A stretch of DNA of 64,000 nt from CAZFLM01 sp964519955 (GTDB lineage Bacteria; Armatimonadota; Chthonomonadetes; Chthonomonadales; CAJBBX01). Positions 1-8,763 of the stretch are shown one piece after another; position 1 is the first letter of the stretch, and each line of letters opens with the position of its first letter. The DNA is taken from positions 25,945 to 89,944 of the forward strand of contig CAZFLM010000019.1 of assembly GCA_964519955.1 (NCBI GenBank), in the 5' to 3' direction. The notes beneath the pieces are model-generated. The model made no database searches. It was given only the letters and a program-made list of their open reading frames with translations, and was not told where the DNA came from. The translations under genes were made by a program, and so were the position numbers.

Positions 1-1
1 G

Positions 2-1321
2 GCGCCGATCTTCGGGCACCGCGGGTTCTGGATCGCGTTCGGCCTGGCCTGCACCCACGACATGCTCTTCGGCCTCCACGCGCTCTGGCCGTCGTTCCCG
101 GAGCCCTACACGCGCTACCAGCTCCTCAACCAGTACGTAACCGAGGCGCCATGGACCGCGCTGCCGTCGATCCCGATCGCCTTCTTCCCGTGGATCGCCG
201 CGCTGGGCGTTCTGCTGCCCGTCGACCTGCTCCTCTCGTGCGCGGTGTTCTTCTGGGTGTGGAAGCTGCAGCCTGTTATCGCGACCGGCTACGGCTACAC
301 AGACATCCCCAACTTCCCGTTCGTCTTCGAGCAGTCGTTCGGCGCGTACATGGCCATCGCGCTCTACACGCTCTACACCGCCCGGCACGCGCTGGCACAC
401 GGGTTCGCCTGCATCTGGCGGGGGAGCGACGGCTCCGACCAGGGCGAGGCGCTCTCGTACCGGGCCGCGAGCATCGGCCTGCTGCTCTGTCTCGCGGGGG
501 CGTTCGCGTTCTTCTACGCGTGCGGCATGACGCCGTGGGTCATCGTGGCCGCGCTGGCGATCTACGTGGTCGCGGCCATCGCCATCACCCGCCTGCGCGC
601 CGAGCTGGGCACTCCCGCGCACGACCTCGGCCAGATGGGGCCGATGCGGCTCATCCCGAACGCGTTCGGCACGCAGGGCCTCAGTCGCGTCGACCTCGCC
701 ACGCTCGGCGTGATGCACGGCTTCAACCGCAACTACCGCGCCTGCCAGATGGCGGTGAACGCCGAGGGCCTCCGCGCCGCCAGCAAGACCGGCACGCGCC
801 AGTCGGTCATGTTCTGGGTGCTGCTGCTCGCGGTCTTCTGGGGCGCGCTCAGCGGCTTCGTCGCGAACATCCACCTGCACTATGCGTGGGGCGCCGCGTC
901 GAAGGCCGATGCCCCCTACGTCAGCACGATCTTCGGCCGCGAGCCCTACGAGCACGTGACGAACCTCATCCGCAACGGTGTGTCGCCTGCGCAGCACCGC
1001 AGCGTGCTCGGCGCGATGGGCGTCGGCTTCCTCGTGGCGACGGCGCTCGGCGCGATGCGGCTGCGGTTCGCGGGCTTCCTCCTGCACCCGGTCGGCTACG
1101 CCATCTCCAGCAACTGGTGCATGACGAACATGTGGCTCTCCATCACGGTGGCCTGGATCATCAAGTCGCTGCTCGTGAAGTACGGCGGCCTCCGCGCCTA
1201 CCGCCGGGCGGTGCCCATCTGCCTGGGCGTGATCCTCGGCGAGTGCGTCATGGGCACCATCTGGATGCTCATCAGCACCTTCACCGGCCAGAAGACGTTC
1301 ATCGTGTGGCCGTACGGGTAA
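2..1321 (+). CDS. DUF6785/DUF6784-type integral membrane protein, 5'-truncated
   Basis: The reading frame is open from base 2, so the gene begins upstream of the window; the first internal Met (62) is not a credible start because the residues before it continue the same family pattern (FGHRGFWIAFGLACTHD). About 439 residues remain. At least six hydrophobic segments are visible, near visible residues 55-95, 155-195, 265-285, 335-355, 375-390 and 400-425. The C-terminal part, with SSNWCMTNMW followed by two membrane helices and a short tail, fits the DUF6784 module that ends DUF6785 proteins. These are large (usually more than 600 aa) membrane proteins of unknown function, common in Armatimonadota, Planctomycetota and Lentisphaerota and often found beside sugar-degradation genes. 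A transport role is only a guess. The family call is from memory of the pattern. Confidence 0.75.
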   Translation, partial: APIFGHRGFWIAFGLACTHDMLFGLHALWPSFPEPYTRYQLLNQYVTEAPWTALPSIPIAFFPWIAALGVLLPVDLLLSCAVFFWVWKLQPVIATGYGYTDIPNFPFVFEQSFGAYMAIALYTLYTARHALAHGFACIWRGSDGSDQGEALSYRAASIGLLLCLAGAFAFFYACGMTPWVIVAALAIYVVAAIAITRLRAELGTPAHDLGQMGPMRLIPNAFGTQGLSRVDLATLGVMHGFNRNYRACQMAVNAEGLRAASKTGTRQSVMFWVLLLAVFWGALSGFVANIHLHYAWGAASKADAPYVSTIFGREPYEHVTNLIRNGVSPAQHRSVLGAMGVGFLVATALGAMRLRFAGFLLHPVGYAISSNWCMTNMWLSITVAWIIKSLLVKYGGLRAYRRAVPICLGVILGECVMGTIWMLISTFTGQKTFIVWPYG

Positions 1322-1328
1322 CCGATCT

Positions 1329-1388
1329 GGGACTTGGGACTTGGGACTTGGGGCTGGGGGCTGAGGGTTGGGGGTTAGGGGTTCGGGG
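1329..1388 (+). repeat. G-rich heptamer-like tract
   Basis: Directly after the stop codon of the first gene are about ten G-runs of 3-5 bases, separated by ACTT, CT, TT and TTA. The tract starts as three copies of GGGACTT and then degenerates. Single-stranded DNA or RNA of this type could fold as a G-quadruplex. It sits at the 3' end of the gene, where a terminator would be expected, and no ordinary terminator hairpin is seen. Confidence 0.7.
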
Positions 1389-1419
1389 ATCGCCGCCTGC
1401 CGCCTCCCGCCGCGCACGC

Positions 1420-2155
1420 GGTACCGAGCCGCGACCGTGAGGGAGCGGCCTGCCGTACTCCGCGAACGTCCATCGCCATCGCCGCAGCCGCCTGCCTGGT
1501 GCATCAGACGGGTCGCTCACGCTCCCCGCTCGGAACGTGGGTGCCTGGCCGCACGCCCCCCGCCACGCACACGGTACCGAGCCGCGACCGTGANNNNNNN
1601 NNNNNNNNNNNNNNNNNNNNNNNNNNNNNNNNNNNNNNNNNNNNNNNNNNNNNNNNNNNNNNNNNNNNNNNNNNNNNNNNNNNNNNNNNNNNNGGGTGCC
1701 TGGCCGCACGCCCCCCGCCACGCACACGGTACCGAGCCGCGACCGTGAGGGAGCGGTCTGCCGTACTCCGCGAACACCCATCGCGGCCGCCGCCGCCTGC
1801 ATACTCCAACCTGACGGGTCGCTCACGCTCCCCGCTCGGAACGTTGGTGCCTGGGCGCACACCTCCCGCCATGCACACCGAGCCGAGCCGCGACCGTGAC
1901 GGAGCGGTCTGCCGTACTCCGCGAACACCCATCGCGGCCGCCGCAGCCGCCTGCATACTCCAACCTGACGGGTCGCTCACGCTCCCCGCTCGGAACGTAG
2001 GTGCCTGGGCGCACACCTCCCGCCACGCACACCGAGCCGAGCCGCGACCGTGAGGGAGCGGTCTGCCGTACGCCGCGACCACCCAGCGCCATCGCCGCAG
2101 CCGCCTGCCAACTCCAACCTGACGGGTCGCTCACGCTCCCCGCTCGGAACGCTGG
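1420..2155. repeat. Tandem array of about 153-bp units carrying palindromic arms
   Basis: At least five units are visible. Each has a left arm (begins CCGAGCCGCGACCGTGAGGG; first bases near 1423, 1578, 1731, 1882 and 2036), a GC-rich spacer, and a right arm (contains GGTCGCTCACGCTCCCCGCT; near 1505, 1812, 1965 and 2121) that is an imperfect reverse complement of the left arm. Further copies of the arms lie at 43242-43447 and 63866-63975. All six frames give Arg/Ala/Pro-rich shadow ORFs across the array, so I regard 1322-2299 as non-coding. The rest of that stretch, 2156-2299, shows nothing beyond the ribosome binding site of the next gene. Confidence 0.9.
1594..1693. other. Assembly gap (100 N) inside the repeat array
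   Basis: This is exactly 100 N, a conventional scaffold placeholder. The 55 bases before the gap (1539-1593) and the 55 after it (1694-1748) are the same piece of the repeat unit, so the break was caused by the repeat. The true number of units is unknown. Confidence 0.98.
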
Positions 2156-2299
2156 TGCCTGGCCCTACATCCCCGTGCATCTCCGTTCATCGGTGGACAG
2201 CCACGCCGTTGCCGTACTCCGCGTTCATCTGCGGTTCCATCGTCAGCCGTCCAAGGGAACGGCGCTCGCACTCGCGAATAGGCCAGCAAGGAGCCTGCC

Positions 2300-3967
2300 A
2301 TGATCACCGTACGCGACGATGTCATCCAGGTCGAGACCCGCACCCTGTCCGCGATCCTCGTGCGCGGCGTCCTCACCGCGCTGACCAGCAAGCTCGACGG
2401 GGAGCGGTACGTGCGCGTCGAGGAGCCGCCCGCCTCCGCGCTGAAGCTCGTCTACGCGAACCAGGGCGCGGTCGACGTGGTGGGCGAGCTGGCCGCCACC
2501 GTCACCGCACACCGCCTGAACGACCATGCCGCCGAGTTCCGCTTCCACGGGTGGGACGCGGATGGCGTGCTGGCCGTGAGCGAGGACGCGGAGACGGGCG
2601 ACCTGATCGTCGAGCCGGCGGCGGCGTCCTCGCGCCCGGGCGTGATGGCTGTGCGCTGGAGCCTGCCGGGGGTGCGCCCGAGCCTCGACCTCGTGGCGCC
2701 GTTCTTCCAGGGCGTGCGGCTGAAGCTGGACGACCCGCTGCTGGAGCGGCGCTGGTTCTGGCCGCAGTTCTGGGAGGCCGGGCTGGCCATCCTCCAGGGC
2801 GAGGCGGGCGGCTTCTGGGTGCATTGCCAGGACGACCGCTACCGCTACAAGGCGCTCGATATCCACGGCGGGCTGCTCGGCTTCGAGACGGACGCCTACG
2901 GCCCGGTGGACACCAGCCTGGGCGCCGGCGGCCTGGCGTGGCGCATCAACGTGTACGAGGGCGGCTGGGAGGTGCCGGCGGGCGCCTACCGCGACTGGCT
3001 GTGGGACGCCTACGGGCTCCAGCAGGCGGAGGCGGCCCGCAAGCCCTGGATGGGCGACATCCGCTTCGCGCTGTCGTGGTACAACGGCGACCCCGCGATC
3101 CTCGACGCCCTCGCGCGCCGGCTCGACCCGTACACGGTGCTGCTGCACTACTCGAACTGGCGCACCGACGCCTACGACGAGAACTACCCCACCTACGAGC
3201 CCTCCGCCGATGCCCGCGCGCTCTTCGAGAAGGCGAACGCGATGGGCTTCCACGTGATGCCGCACTGCAACTCGGTCGACATGGACCCGACGCACCCCGC
3301 GTACGCCGTCCTGCGCGACTTCCAGTACCGCGACATCCAGTCGAAGGGGCTGCTGGGGTGGGGCTGGGACCCCGCGACCGGCCGCGTGCTCGGCGTGCCG
3401 AACTCGAACGAGGCGCTCTCACACAACCGGGCGCGCAAGGTGATGATCAAGGTCCACCCCGGCCTCAGCATGTGGCGCTCCATCCTGGCCGATCGCATCC
3501 GCGGCGCGGTGATCGAGGCCGGCACCGACACCGTATTCATCGACGTGACCCTCTGCAGCTTCAACCTGCACAACTGCCTCGTGGAGAGCACGACCTCCAG
3601 CGAGGGAATGAAGCGGCTCATCGCGCAGATCGCGGGCATCGAGGACGGGCTGGCGGTGGGCGGCGAGGGGTTGAACGAGATCACCATGCAGGGCCTCACG
3701 TTCGCGCAGGCGCACCTCTTCGCGAGCTGGCACGCCAGTGCGGACGGGCTTGCGCGGTGCGGCGGGTGCGCGCTGAACGACTTCCTATTCGGGCGTCTGT
3801 GCCGCACTTTCGGCTACAGCGGCCTGAGTGGGAGGAATGAGGCCGAGGCGCTGCGAATGCGCATCCACGAGGAGCACAACGCCATCCCGACCGTCACCAT
3901 CAGCTCGGCGGAGGAGATCGACCAGCCGAACGCGGCCGTGCAGCGCGCCCTCGACCTGGTACGCTAG
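2300..3967 (+). CDS. DUF6259-like TIM-barrel glycoside hydrolase candidate
   Basis: 555 aa with no signal peptide. The ATG at 2300 follows AAGGAG with good spacing. The N-terminal ~230 residues look like a beta-sandwich; the rest has TIM-barrel features. Strand-end acidic residues stand out: D415 in DTVFIDVT and E456 in VGGEGLNE, at the positions where the catalytic pair of such enzymes would lie. There is also an aromatic-rich LLHYSNWRTDAYDENYP segment near residue 283. The layout resembles the large enzyme at 18243-21362, which I also assign to the DUF6259 group of glycosidase-like proteins. Two sugar-alcohol-type dehydrogenases follow in the same direction, suggesting cytoplasmic processing of a sugar or glycoside followed by oxidation. 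Substrate unknown; the family call is moderate. Confidence 0.65.
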   Translation: MITVRDDVIQVETRTLSAILVRGVLTALTSKLDGERYVRVEEPPASALKLVYANQGAVDVVGELAATVTAHRLNDHAAEFRFHGWDADGVLAVSEDAETGDLIVEPAAASSRPGVMAVRWSLPGVRPSLDLVAPFFQGVRLKLDDPLLERRWFWPQFWEAGLAILQGEAGGFWVHCQDDRYRYKALDIHGGLLGFETDAYGPVDTSLGAGGLAWRINVYEGGWEVPAGAYRDWLWDAYGLQQAEAARKPWMGDIRFALSWYNGDPAILDALARRLDPYTVLLHYSNWRTDAYDENYPTYEPSADARALFEKANAMGFHVMPHCNSVDMDPTHPAYAVLRDFQYRDIQSKGLLGWGWDPATGRVLGVPNSNEALSHNRARKVMIKVHPGLSMWRSILADRIRGAVIEAGTDTVFIDVTLCSFNLHNCLVESTTSSEGMKRLIAQIAGIEDGLAVGGEGLNEITMQGLTFAQAHLFASWHASADGLARCGGCALNDFLFGRLCRTFGYSGLSGRNEAEALRMRIHEEHNAIPTVTISSAEEIDQPNAAVQRALDLVR

Positions 3968-4006
3968 CCGCTGCGGCCAACCCTCGTGCCTCGTCCTATC
4001 GAACAG

Positions 4007-4128
4007 CGATGCACAGGATGGCCAGGATAGCGTTAAGAGCTTCTGGTCGGCGACCCGCCAGTCGCGACGTATGGGAACGCCGGGTCACGTGTGGGCCGTT
4101 GCCCTCATCCTGCCAATCCTGTGCATCG
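4007..4128. repeat. Inverted repeat built on the ACAGGATGG motif
   Basis: The left arm (4007-4030, contains GATGCACAGGATGGCCAGGA) and right arm (4106-4128, contains ATCCTGCCAATCCTGTGCAT) are near-perfect reverse complements about 75 nt apart. They lie between the glycosidase and the dehydrogenase gene. The same CAGGATGG words recur at 6171-6356 and 10490-10511. A structured RNA or a short mobile repeat is possible. Confidence 0.7.
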
Positions 4129-4163
4129 ATGTTAACCAAGTTCTGAATAGGAGCATCTACCCG

Positions 4164-5162
4164 ATGAAAGCCCATGCCGCGGTCGCCGTCGAGCCGCGCC
4201 GCGTCGAGTATCGCGAAGTGGACGTGCCGGAGCCGGGTCCGGATGACGTCGTCGTACGCATCACCCATTCGTGGATTAGCAACGGAACCGAGGGGTCGTT
4301 CGTCCGCGGCGAGCGCATCGCCGGCGACACGCCCATCCGCCCGACCGACCCGAGCCCGTTCCCGCACGTGTCCGGCTACCAGAAGGTCGGCGTCATCCAG
4401 CAGGTCGGCGCGAACGTGACGGACCTGGCGATCGGCGAGACCGTCTTCGCCACCGTCTCCCGCATCGACGGCATGTTCTACGACCACGGCGGCCACATCT
4501 CGCCGGCCGTCACCCATCGCTCGCAGATCTGGAAGCTGCCGGCCGGAATCGACCCGGTCGCGTTCAGCGGCCTCGTGCTCACGCAGGTGGGCTACAACGT
4601 GGGCGCGCGTCCGACGGTGGACCCCGGCAACGCGGCGGTCGTCATCGGCGACGGCATGGTCGGCCACTGGTCGGCGCAGACGTTGAGGCACCGTGGCGCG
4701 CGCGTGCTGATGCTCGGCCGCCACCCGGAGCGCCTGGCCAAGTTCGTCTGCGGCGACGGCGACAAGCTGGTCAACGAGAAGGAGGTCGACGTGGCCGCGG
4801 TGGTGCGCGAGTGGGCGCCCGAGGGCGTGCGCGTCGTGGCGGACACCGTCGGCTCGATCGCAACCGTCAACCTGCTGATGCCGCTCCTGTGCGGCGAGAG
4901 CCACATCTCGTCGGCGGGCTTCTACGGCCCGAACGGCAAGATCGACATCCAGGACCTGCGCCAGCGAGAGACCACGCTGCACGCCCCCTCCGGCTGGTCG
5001 CAGGCGCGCATGGACACCACGCTCGATCTCGTAGCGCGAGGCGTCCTGCAGACCCTACCGCTCATCACCCATCGCTTCCCCGCGACCCGCGCCGGCGAGG
5101 CGTTCGACCTCATCCTCTCGCGCTCCGAACCGGTTCTGGGCGTCGTGCTGGACTGGGAGTAA
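4164..5162 (+). CDS. Medium-chain dehydrogenase/reductase (zinc-ADH superfamily), catalytic Cys absent
   Basis: 332 aa from the ATG at 4164, after AGGAG at 4149-4153. A much longer open frame exists upstream but runs through the inverted repeat and lacks family character. The N-terminal GroES-like domain has PEPGPDDVVVR. Instead of the Cys-Gly-Ser/His-Asp catalytic motif it has SWISNGTEGS, and there is no four-Cys structural zinc loop, so zinc binding is unlikely. The Rossmann motif VVIGDGMVGHWSAQ is near residue 165. It probably oxidises or reduces a sugar or polyol derivative with NAD(P)H. The next dehydrogenase starts 6 nt downstream, so the two are co-transcribed. Substrate unknown. Confidence 0.85.
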   Translation: MKAHAAVAVEPRRVEYREVDVPEPGPDDVVVRITHSWISNGTEGSFVRGERIAGDTPIRPTDPSPFPHVSGYQKVGVIQQVGANVTDLAIGETVFATVSRIDGMFYDHGGHISPAVTHRSQIWKLPAGIDPVAFSGLVLTQVGYNVGARPTVDPGNAAVVIGDGMVGHWSAQTLRHRGARVLMLGRHPERLAKFVCGDGDKLVNEKEVDVAAVVREWAPEGVRVVADTVGSIATVNLLMPLLCGESHISSAGFYGPNGKIDIQDLRQRETTLHAPSGWSQARMDTTLDLVARGVLQTLPLITHRFPATRAGEAFDLILSRSEPVLGVVLDWE

Positions 5163-5168
5163 CCGACC

Positions 5169-6146
5169 ATGAAGATCGTTCAAGTGACCGGCGGAGCCGA
5201 CTTCCACGTGCTCGACGTGCCGGTTCCCGAGCCCGGCCCCGGCCAGGTGCTCGTGCGCATCCTCGCCGTGACCACCTGCCCGCAGTGGGACCTGCACCTG
5301 CGGCACAACGAGCCGATGTTCGTCGGCCACCAGTTCGTGCTGCCCTACACGCCCGGCCAGCCCGGCCATGAGGCGACCGGCACCGTCGAGGCAGTCGGCG
5401 AGGGCGCCCAGGGCGTGGCGGTGGGCGACCGTGTCGCCGTGTGGCGCGACCAGGGTCATGACCGCTGGGGCTGCTACGCGCAGTACGCCGTCATCGACGC
5501 GGACAACGTGATCCGAGTGCCGGCCGACCTGCCGCTCGAAGCCACCGCACCCGTCGAGCTGGCCATGTGCGTCGGCGCTACCTTCCTCCTCCTGAAGAGC
5601 CTGGGCGTTCTCGGCGCCAAGCGCTTCGGCGTCACCGGCCTCGGCCCGGCCGGCCTGGTCGCGGCGCAGATGGCCCGGGCGGAGGGCGCCACGGAAGTCA
5701 TCGGCTTCGACATCTCGCCGGAGCGCCGCGAGTACGCGCTCAGGTGCGGGCTCGATGCCGCCTACGACCCGCGCGAGGACCTCAGCGCCGAGGTCCCCTT
5801 CCGCCACTCCGGCAAGAACCTGGAGTGTGCGGTGGACTGCGTCGGCGCGAAGTCGTCGGTCGAGTTCCTGATGGACCGCACGGTCGGCGCGGTGGCCCTC
5901 TTCGGCGTCCAGCGCCAGGACTACACTTTCGCGCCGCACCACTACGGCAACCTGATCCTGGTCGGCTACCCCGGCCACAGCCGCGCGGCCGCCGAGTACG
6001 CCGTGGGCCTCATCCGCCGCGGCAACCTGGACCTGACCCAGCTCGTGACGCACCGGCTGCCGCTGGAGCGCTATCGCGAGGGCATCGACCTGCTGGAGAA
6101 GCAGGAGGCGGTGAAGGTCTGCTACATGCCCTGGACGAACGCGTAG
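5169..6146 (+). CDS. Zinc-type alcohol dehydrogenase family protein
   Basis: 325 aa. The gene starts 6 nt after the previous stop. The catalytic-domain pattern is partly kept (C37 in TTCPQWD, H67-E68 in GHEATGTVEAVG), which could hold a catalytic zinc. The usual structural zinc loop of four cysteines is missing and is replaced by WRDQGHDRWGCYAQYAV. The coenzyme motif GLGPAG is at residues 157-162, and D176 (GFDISPER) suggests NAD preference. With the preceding dehydrogenase and glycosidase it forms a likely three-gene sugar-utilisation unit. The exact substrate cannot be read from sequence. Confidence 0.85.
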   Translation: MKIVQVTGGADFHVLDVPVPEPGPGQVLVRILAVTTCPQWDLHLRHNEPMFVGHQFVLPYTPGQPGHEATGTVEAVGEGAQGVAVGDRVAVWRDQGHDRWGCYAQYAVIDADNVIRVPADLPLEATAPVELAMCVGATFLLLKSLGVLGAKRFGVTGLGPAGLVAAQMARAEGATEVIGFDISPERREYALRCGLDAAYDPREDLSAEVPFRHSGKNLECAVDCVGAKSSVEFLMDRTVGAVALFGVQRQDYTFAPHHYGNLILVGYPGHSRAAAEYAVGLIRRGNLDLTQLVTHRLPLERYREGIDLLEKQEAVKVCYMPWTNA

Positions 6147-6170
6147 CCGCATAGCTGCAGACGGCATCTG

Positions 6171-6356
6171 AACAGGATGGGCAGGATGGACAGGATGGCG
6201 GCGTGGAGGGCCTCACGGTCGTCGTCATCCTGGCTGTCCTGTCCATCCGCGTTCGCACCGATGCGCCTGTCGCCAACCTGACAGGCCAACTACCAGATCA
6301 CTCCTGAGGCGGGCCGAGAGCCGATCCCATCCTATCCATCCTGTCCATCCTGTCCA
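6171..6356. repeat. ACAGGATGG-type short tandem and inverted repeats
   Basis: In the 247-nt gap between the dehydrogenase and the beta-helix gene, CAGGATGG is repeated three times (6171-6198). Reverse-complement copies follow at 6226-6249 and at 6328-6356, where three more CATCC(T/A)GTC units lie. Either right-hand block can pair with the left block. No other gene-like feature is seen in 6147-6393. Confidence 0.75.
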
Positions 6357-6393
6357 AAAGCCCTGTCTTGTCGTTCAGAGGAGGCCCGTCACG

Positions 6394-8151
6394 ATGCGAT
6401 CGCGCCTGATGGTTCTCGTTGTCGCGCTGCTTGCCACCACCCCCGCGCACGCCGGTCCCAGCCGCGGCATCTGGGTCTCGCCGACCGGCAGCGACACCGC
6501 CAGTGGAACGAAGATCCACCCATTCCGCACCATCGCGCGCGCCCGCGATGCCGTCCGAGCCCTTTCGCCCGATCAGCGCAGGGACGCGATCGTCTGGCTG
6601 CGCGGCGGCACGTACCGGCTGAGCGGTGCGCTGCGCCTCGGGCCGGAGGACTCGGGTGTCAGCGGACATCCCATCGCCTACCGCGCGTGGCCCGGCGAGA
6701 AGCCCGTCCTGAGCGGCGGGCGCGTCGTGGGCGGGTGGACGCGGGGCCCGCGCGGCTTGTGGGTGGCGCCGTGGCGCGGGCCGGACTTCCGCCAGCTCTA
6801 CGTGAACGGCCGGCGCGCCCGTCGCGCGCGGGGCGCGGTTCCTGGCGGAGCCAAGCCCCTCGGCGACTGGCACTCGCAGACGGCGGGCGCCGGGTTCCAC
6901 GTGGATGACGCCCGCATCGCCTCGTGGCGCAACCCGGGCGAGGTAGAGCTGGGCTTCCTCAACTCGTGGAGCCACATGATCTGCAGGGTCGCGGCCATCA
7001 AGCGCGATCCGGCGGGCGGCGCGATCCTCGTGATGCAGCAGCCCACCTTCTGGCTCTGCGCGAACAAGGAGGGAGTCCAGGCGCAGGAGCCGGCGTACAT
7101 CGAGAACGCGCTGGAGCTGCTCGACGAGCCCGGCGAGTGGTACCTGGACCGCGCCGCCCATCGGCTGTACTACAAGCCGCGCCCGGGCGAGGACATGCGC
7201 CGTGCGTCGGTCGTCGCGCCCGTGCTGGAGACGCTGGTCGAGTTGCGCGGCACGGTAGAACGCCCGGTGCACGAGCTGCGCTTCGAGGGCATCGCGTTCG
7301 CCGACGCCACGTGGCTGCGGCCCTCGCGCATCGGTCACGCGGACGTGCAGGCCAACTTCATCATCCGCCCCGACCACCTCTTCCACCGCGACGGGCACGT
7401 GGCTCCCTACAACAACGAGGCGGCCAAGAGCCCCGCCAACGTCGTGGCCCACGCCGCGCACGCGGTGACGTTCAGCGGCTGCGAGTTCACGCGCCTGGGC
7501 GGCGCGGGCCTGGACGTGGAGTGCGGCTCGCAGCGCGTCGTCGTGAGCCAGTGCCACTTCCACGACATCTCCGGCAGCGGCATCCAGATCGGCGGCGTGA
7601 GCACGGACGACCACCACCCGCAGGACCCGCGGCTGATCGTGAAGGGCAACCGAGTGGAGAAGTGCTCGATTCACGGTGTAGGGGCGGAGTACGAGGACAG
7701 CGTGGGCATCTTCGTCGGCTACACCGAGGGCACCATCCTGGCGCGCAACGAGATCCACCACCTGCCCTACAGCGGCATCTCGATGGGCTGGGGCTGGGGC
7801 GAGCAGGATGCCGGCGGTGGCGCCTACGTCATGCCCTTTGCGTATACCACTCCGACCACGGCGCGCAACAACCGCATCGAGTTCAACCATATCCGTCACG
7901 TCATGCTGACGCGCGGCGACGGCGGCGGCATCTACACCCTCGGCGACATGCCCGGCACGATCATCAAGGGCAACCGCATCCACGACAACCCCGGCATCCC
8001 GGGCGGCATCTACACCGACGAGGGATCCGCGCACCTGGACATCGTCGGCAACACGGTCACGAACGTCGCAACGCCCTACAACCAGAACAACAAGGCGCAG
8101 GACCGCGACAAGACCTGCGTCGAGCACGATAACGTGTGGAAGGCGCGGTGA
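6394..8151 (+). CDS. Secreted right-handed parallel beta-helix protein (pectate-lyase/GH120-like fold)
   Basis: 585 aa. GAGGAGG precedes the ATG by 8-9 nt. The first ~20 residues form a Sec signal peptide ending at AHA. After it comes WVSPTGSDTASGT (about residues 28-40), the N-terminal signature of many secreted polysaccharide-active beta-helix enzymes. The second half has repeated N-x-I/V-x(3)-G-I rungs, for example KGNRIHDNPGIPGGIYTDEG near the C terminus, together with GDGGGIYTLGD, a motif also found in GH120-type proteins. It probably cleaves or binds a plant or microbial polysaccharide outside the cytoplasm. It shares its start signature and a Trp-rich middle part with the beta-helix portion of the 1198-aa protein at 10527-14123. 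Confidence 0.8.
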   Translation: MRSRLMVLVVALLATTPAHAGPSRGIWVSPTGSDTASGTKIHPFRTIARARDAVRALSPDQRRDAIVWLRGGTYRLSGALRLGPEDSGVSGHPIAYRAWPGEKPVLSGGRVVGGWTRGPRGLWVAPWRGPDFRQLYVNGRRARRARGAVPGGAKPLGDWHSQTAGAGFHVDDARIASWRNPGEVELGFLNSWSHMICRVAAIKRDPAGGAILVMQQPTFWLCANKEGVQAQEPAYIENALELLDEPGEWYLDRAAHRLYYKPRPGEDMRRASVVAPVLETLVELRGTVERPVHELRFEGIAFADATWLRPSRIGHADVQANFIIRPDHLFHRDGHVAPYNNEAAKSPANVVAHAAHAVTFSGCEFTRLGGAGLDVECGSQRVVVSQCHFHDISGSGIQIGGVSTDDHHPQDPRLIVKGNRVEKCSIHGVGAEYEDSVGIFVGYTEGTILARNEIHHLPYSGISMGWGWGEQDAGGGAYVMPFAYTTPTTARNNRIEFNHIRHVMLTRGDGGGIYTLGDMPGTIIKGNRIHDNPGIPGGIYTDEGSAHLDIVGNTVTNVATPYNQNNKAQDRDKTCVEHDNVWKAR

Positions 8152-8702
8152 GCAGCGACCAGCGGGTTGGCTCCGGCATGATCCAATCCGCCCCCAGGCG
8201 CATCCGCACCATCGCGGCGGCCGCGGCGCTGGCTCTCGCCGCCCTTGCCCTCGCCTTCCCACCGATGCACGATGCCGCCGTCTCCCAGGGCGAGCCGGTA
8301 TTCGCCTGGGTCCTCCGTCCGCCACCCGGCGTGAACATCAGCATTGGCCAGACCCTCGAGATCATGTGGCCCGTCCTCCTGTGCGAGTGGGCGATCGTGG
8401 CGCTGCTCCTGGCGGCGGTCTGGGGCCTCACCGCCACGGCATCGCGGTTCTCCCGCCTGCAGCGCGCCATCGCGCTCGCCGGGACGGTCGCGGCGATCGG
8501 GCAGCTCCTCTTCCCGCCGTGGGACGAGTGGGGCACTATGTTCTCCCACGGCTGGCACCGGTCATGCCTCTTCGTCCGGCAGCCGCCCGCCGATACCCGC
8601 TACCTCGACGTGCAGCGCCTGGTGCTGGGACTGGCGCTGACCGCGGCCGCCGTGCTGGTGCTGGCCTGGCTCGCGGGACGGGTCGAGCGGCGGCGCGCTT
8701 AG
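8148..8702 (+). CDS. Small membrane protein of unknown function
   Basis: I do not recognise this protein. The chosen start is the GTG at 8148, which overlaps the previous stop as GTGA; an ATG at 8178 is the alternative. About 184 aa. Three hydrophobic stretches are visible: after the basic PRRIRT near the N terminus, a central one (EIMWPVLLCEWAIVALLLAA) and a C-terminal one ending in GRVERRR. Between the second and third is a loop with PPWDEWG and HGWHRS. The topology recalls small bacterial membrane proteins annotated as hypothetical. Co-transcription with the beta-helix gene is implied by the overlap. Confidence 0.6.
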   Translation: MSSDQRVGSGMIQSAPRRIRTIAAAAALALAALALAFPPMHDAAVSQGEPVFAWVLRPPPGVNISIGQTLEIMWPVLLCEWAIVALLLAAVWGLTATASRFSRLQRAIALAGTVAAIGQLLFPPWDEWGTMFSHGWHRSCLFVRQPPADTRYLDVQRLVLGLALTAAAVLVLAWLAGRVERRRA

Positions 8703-8763
8703 CATTGCTCCTTCGTCGCGCGATACCGGTGGGTACCTGCCACAGCCGAAGGAGGACACGACG

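Noticed and set aside
1322..2299. Several Arg-rich ORFs on both strands and a CRISPR-like look
   Set aside because: The ORFs translate the palindromic repeat. Units are ~153 bp with unequal spacers that are themselves repeated, there are no cas genes, and the repeat contains long imperfect palindromes, so it is not a CRISPR array.
3828..4163. Possible N-terminal extension of the first dehydrogenase
   Set aside because: The frame is open but overlaps the glycosidase end and runs through an inverted repeat; the ATG at 4164 has the ribosome binding site and begins the family pattern.
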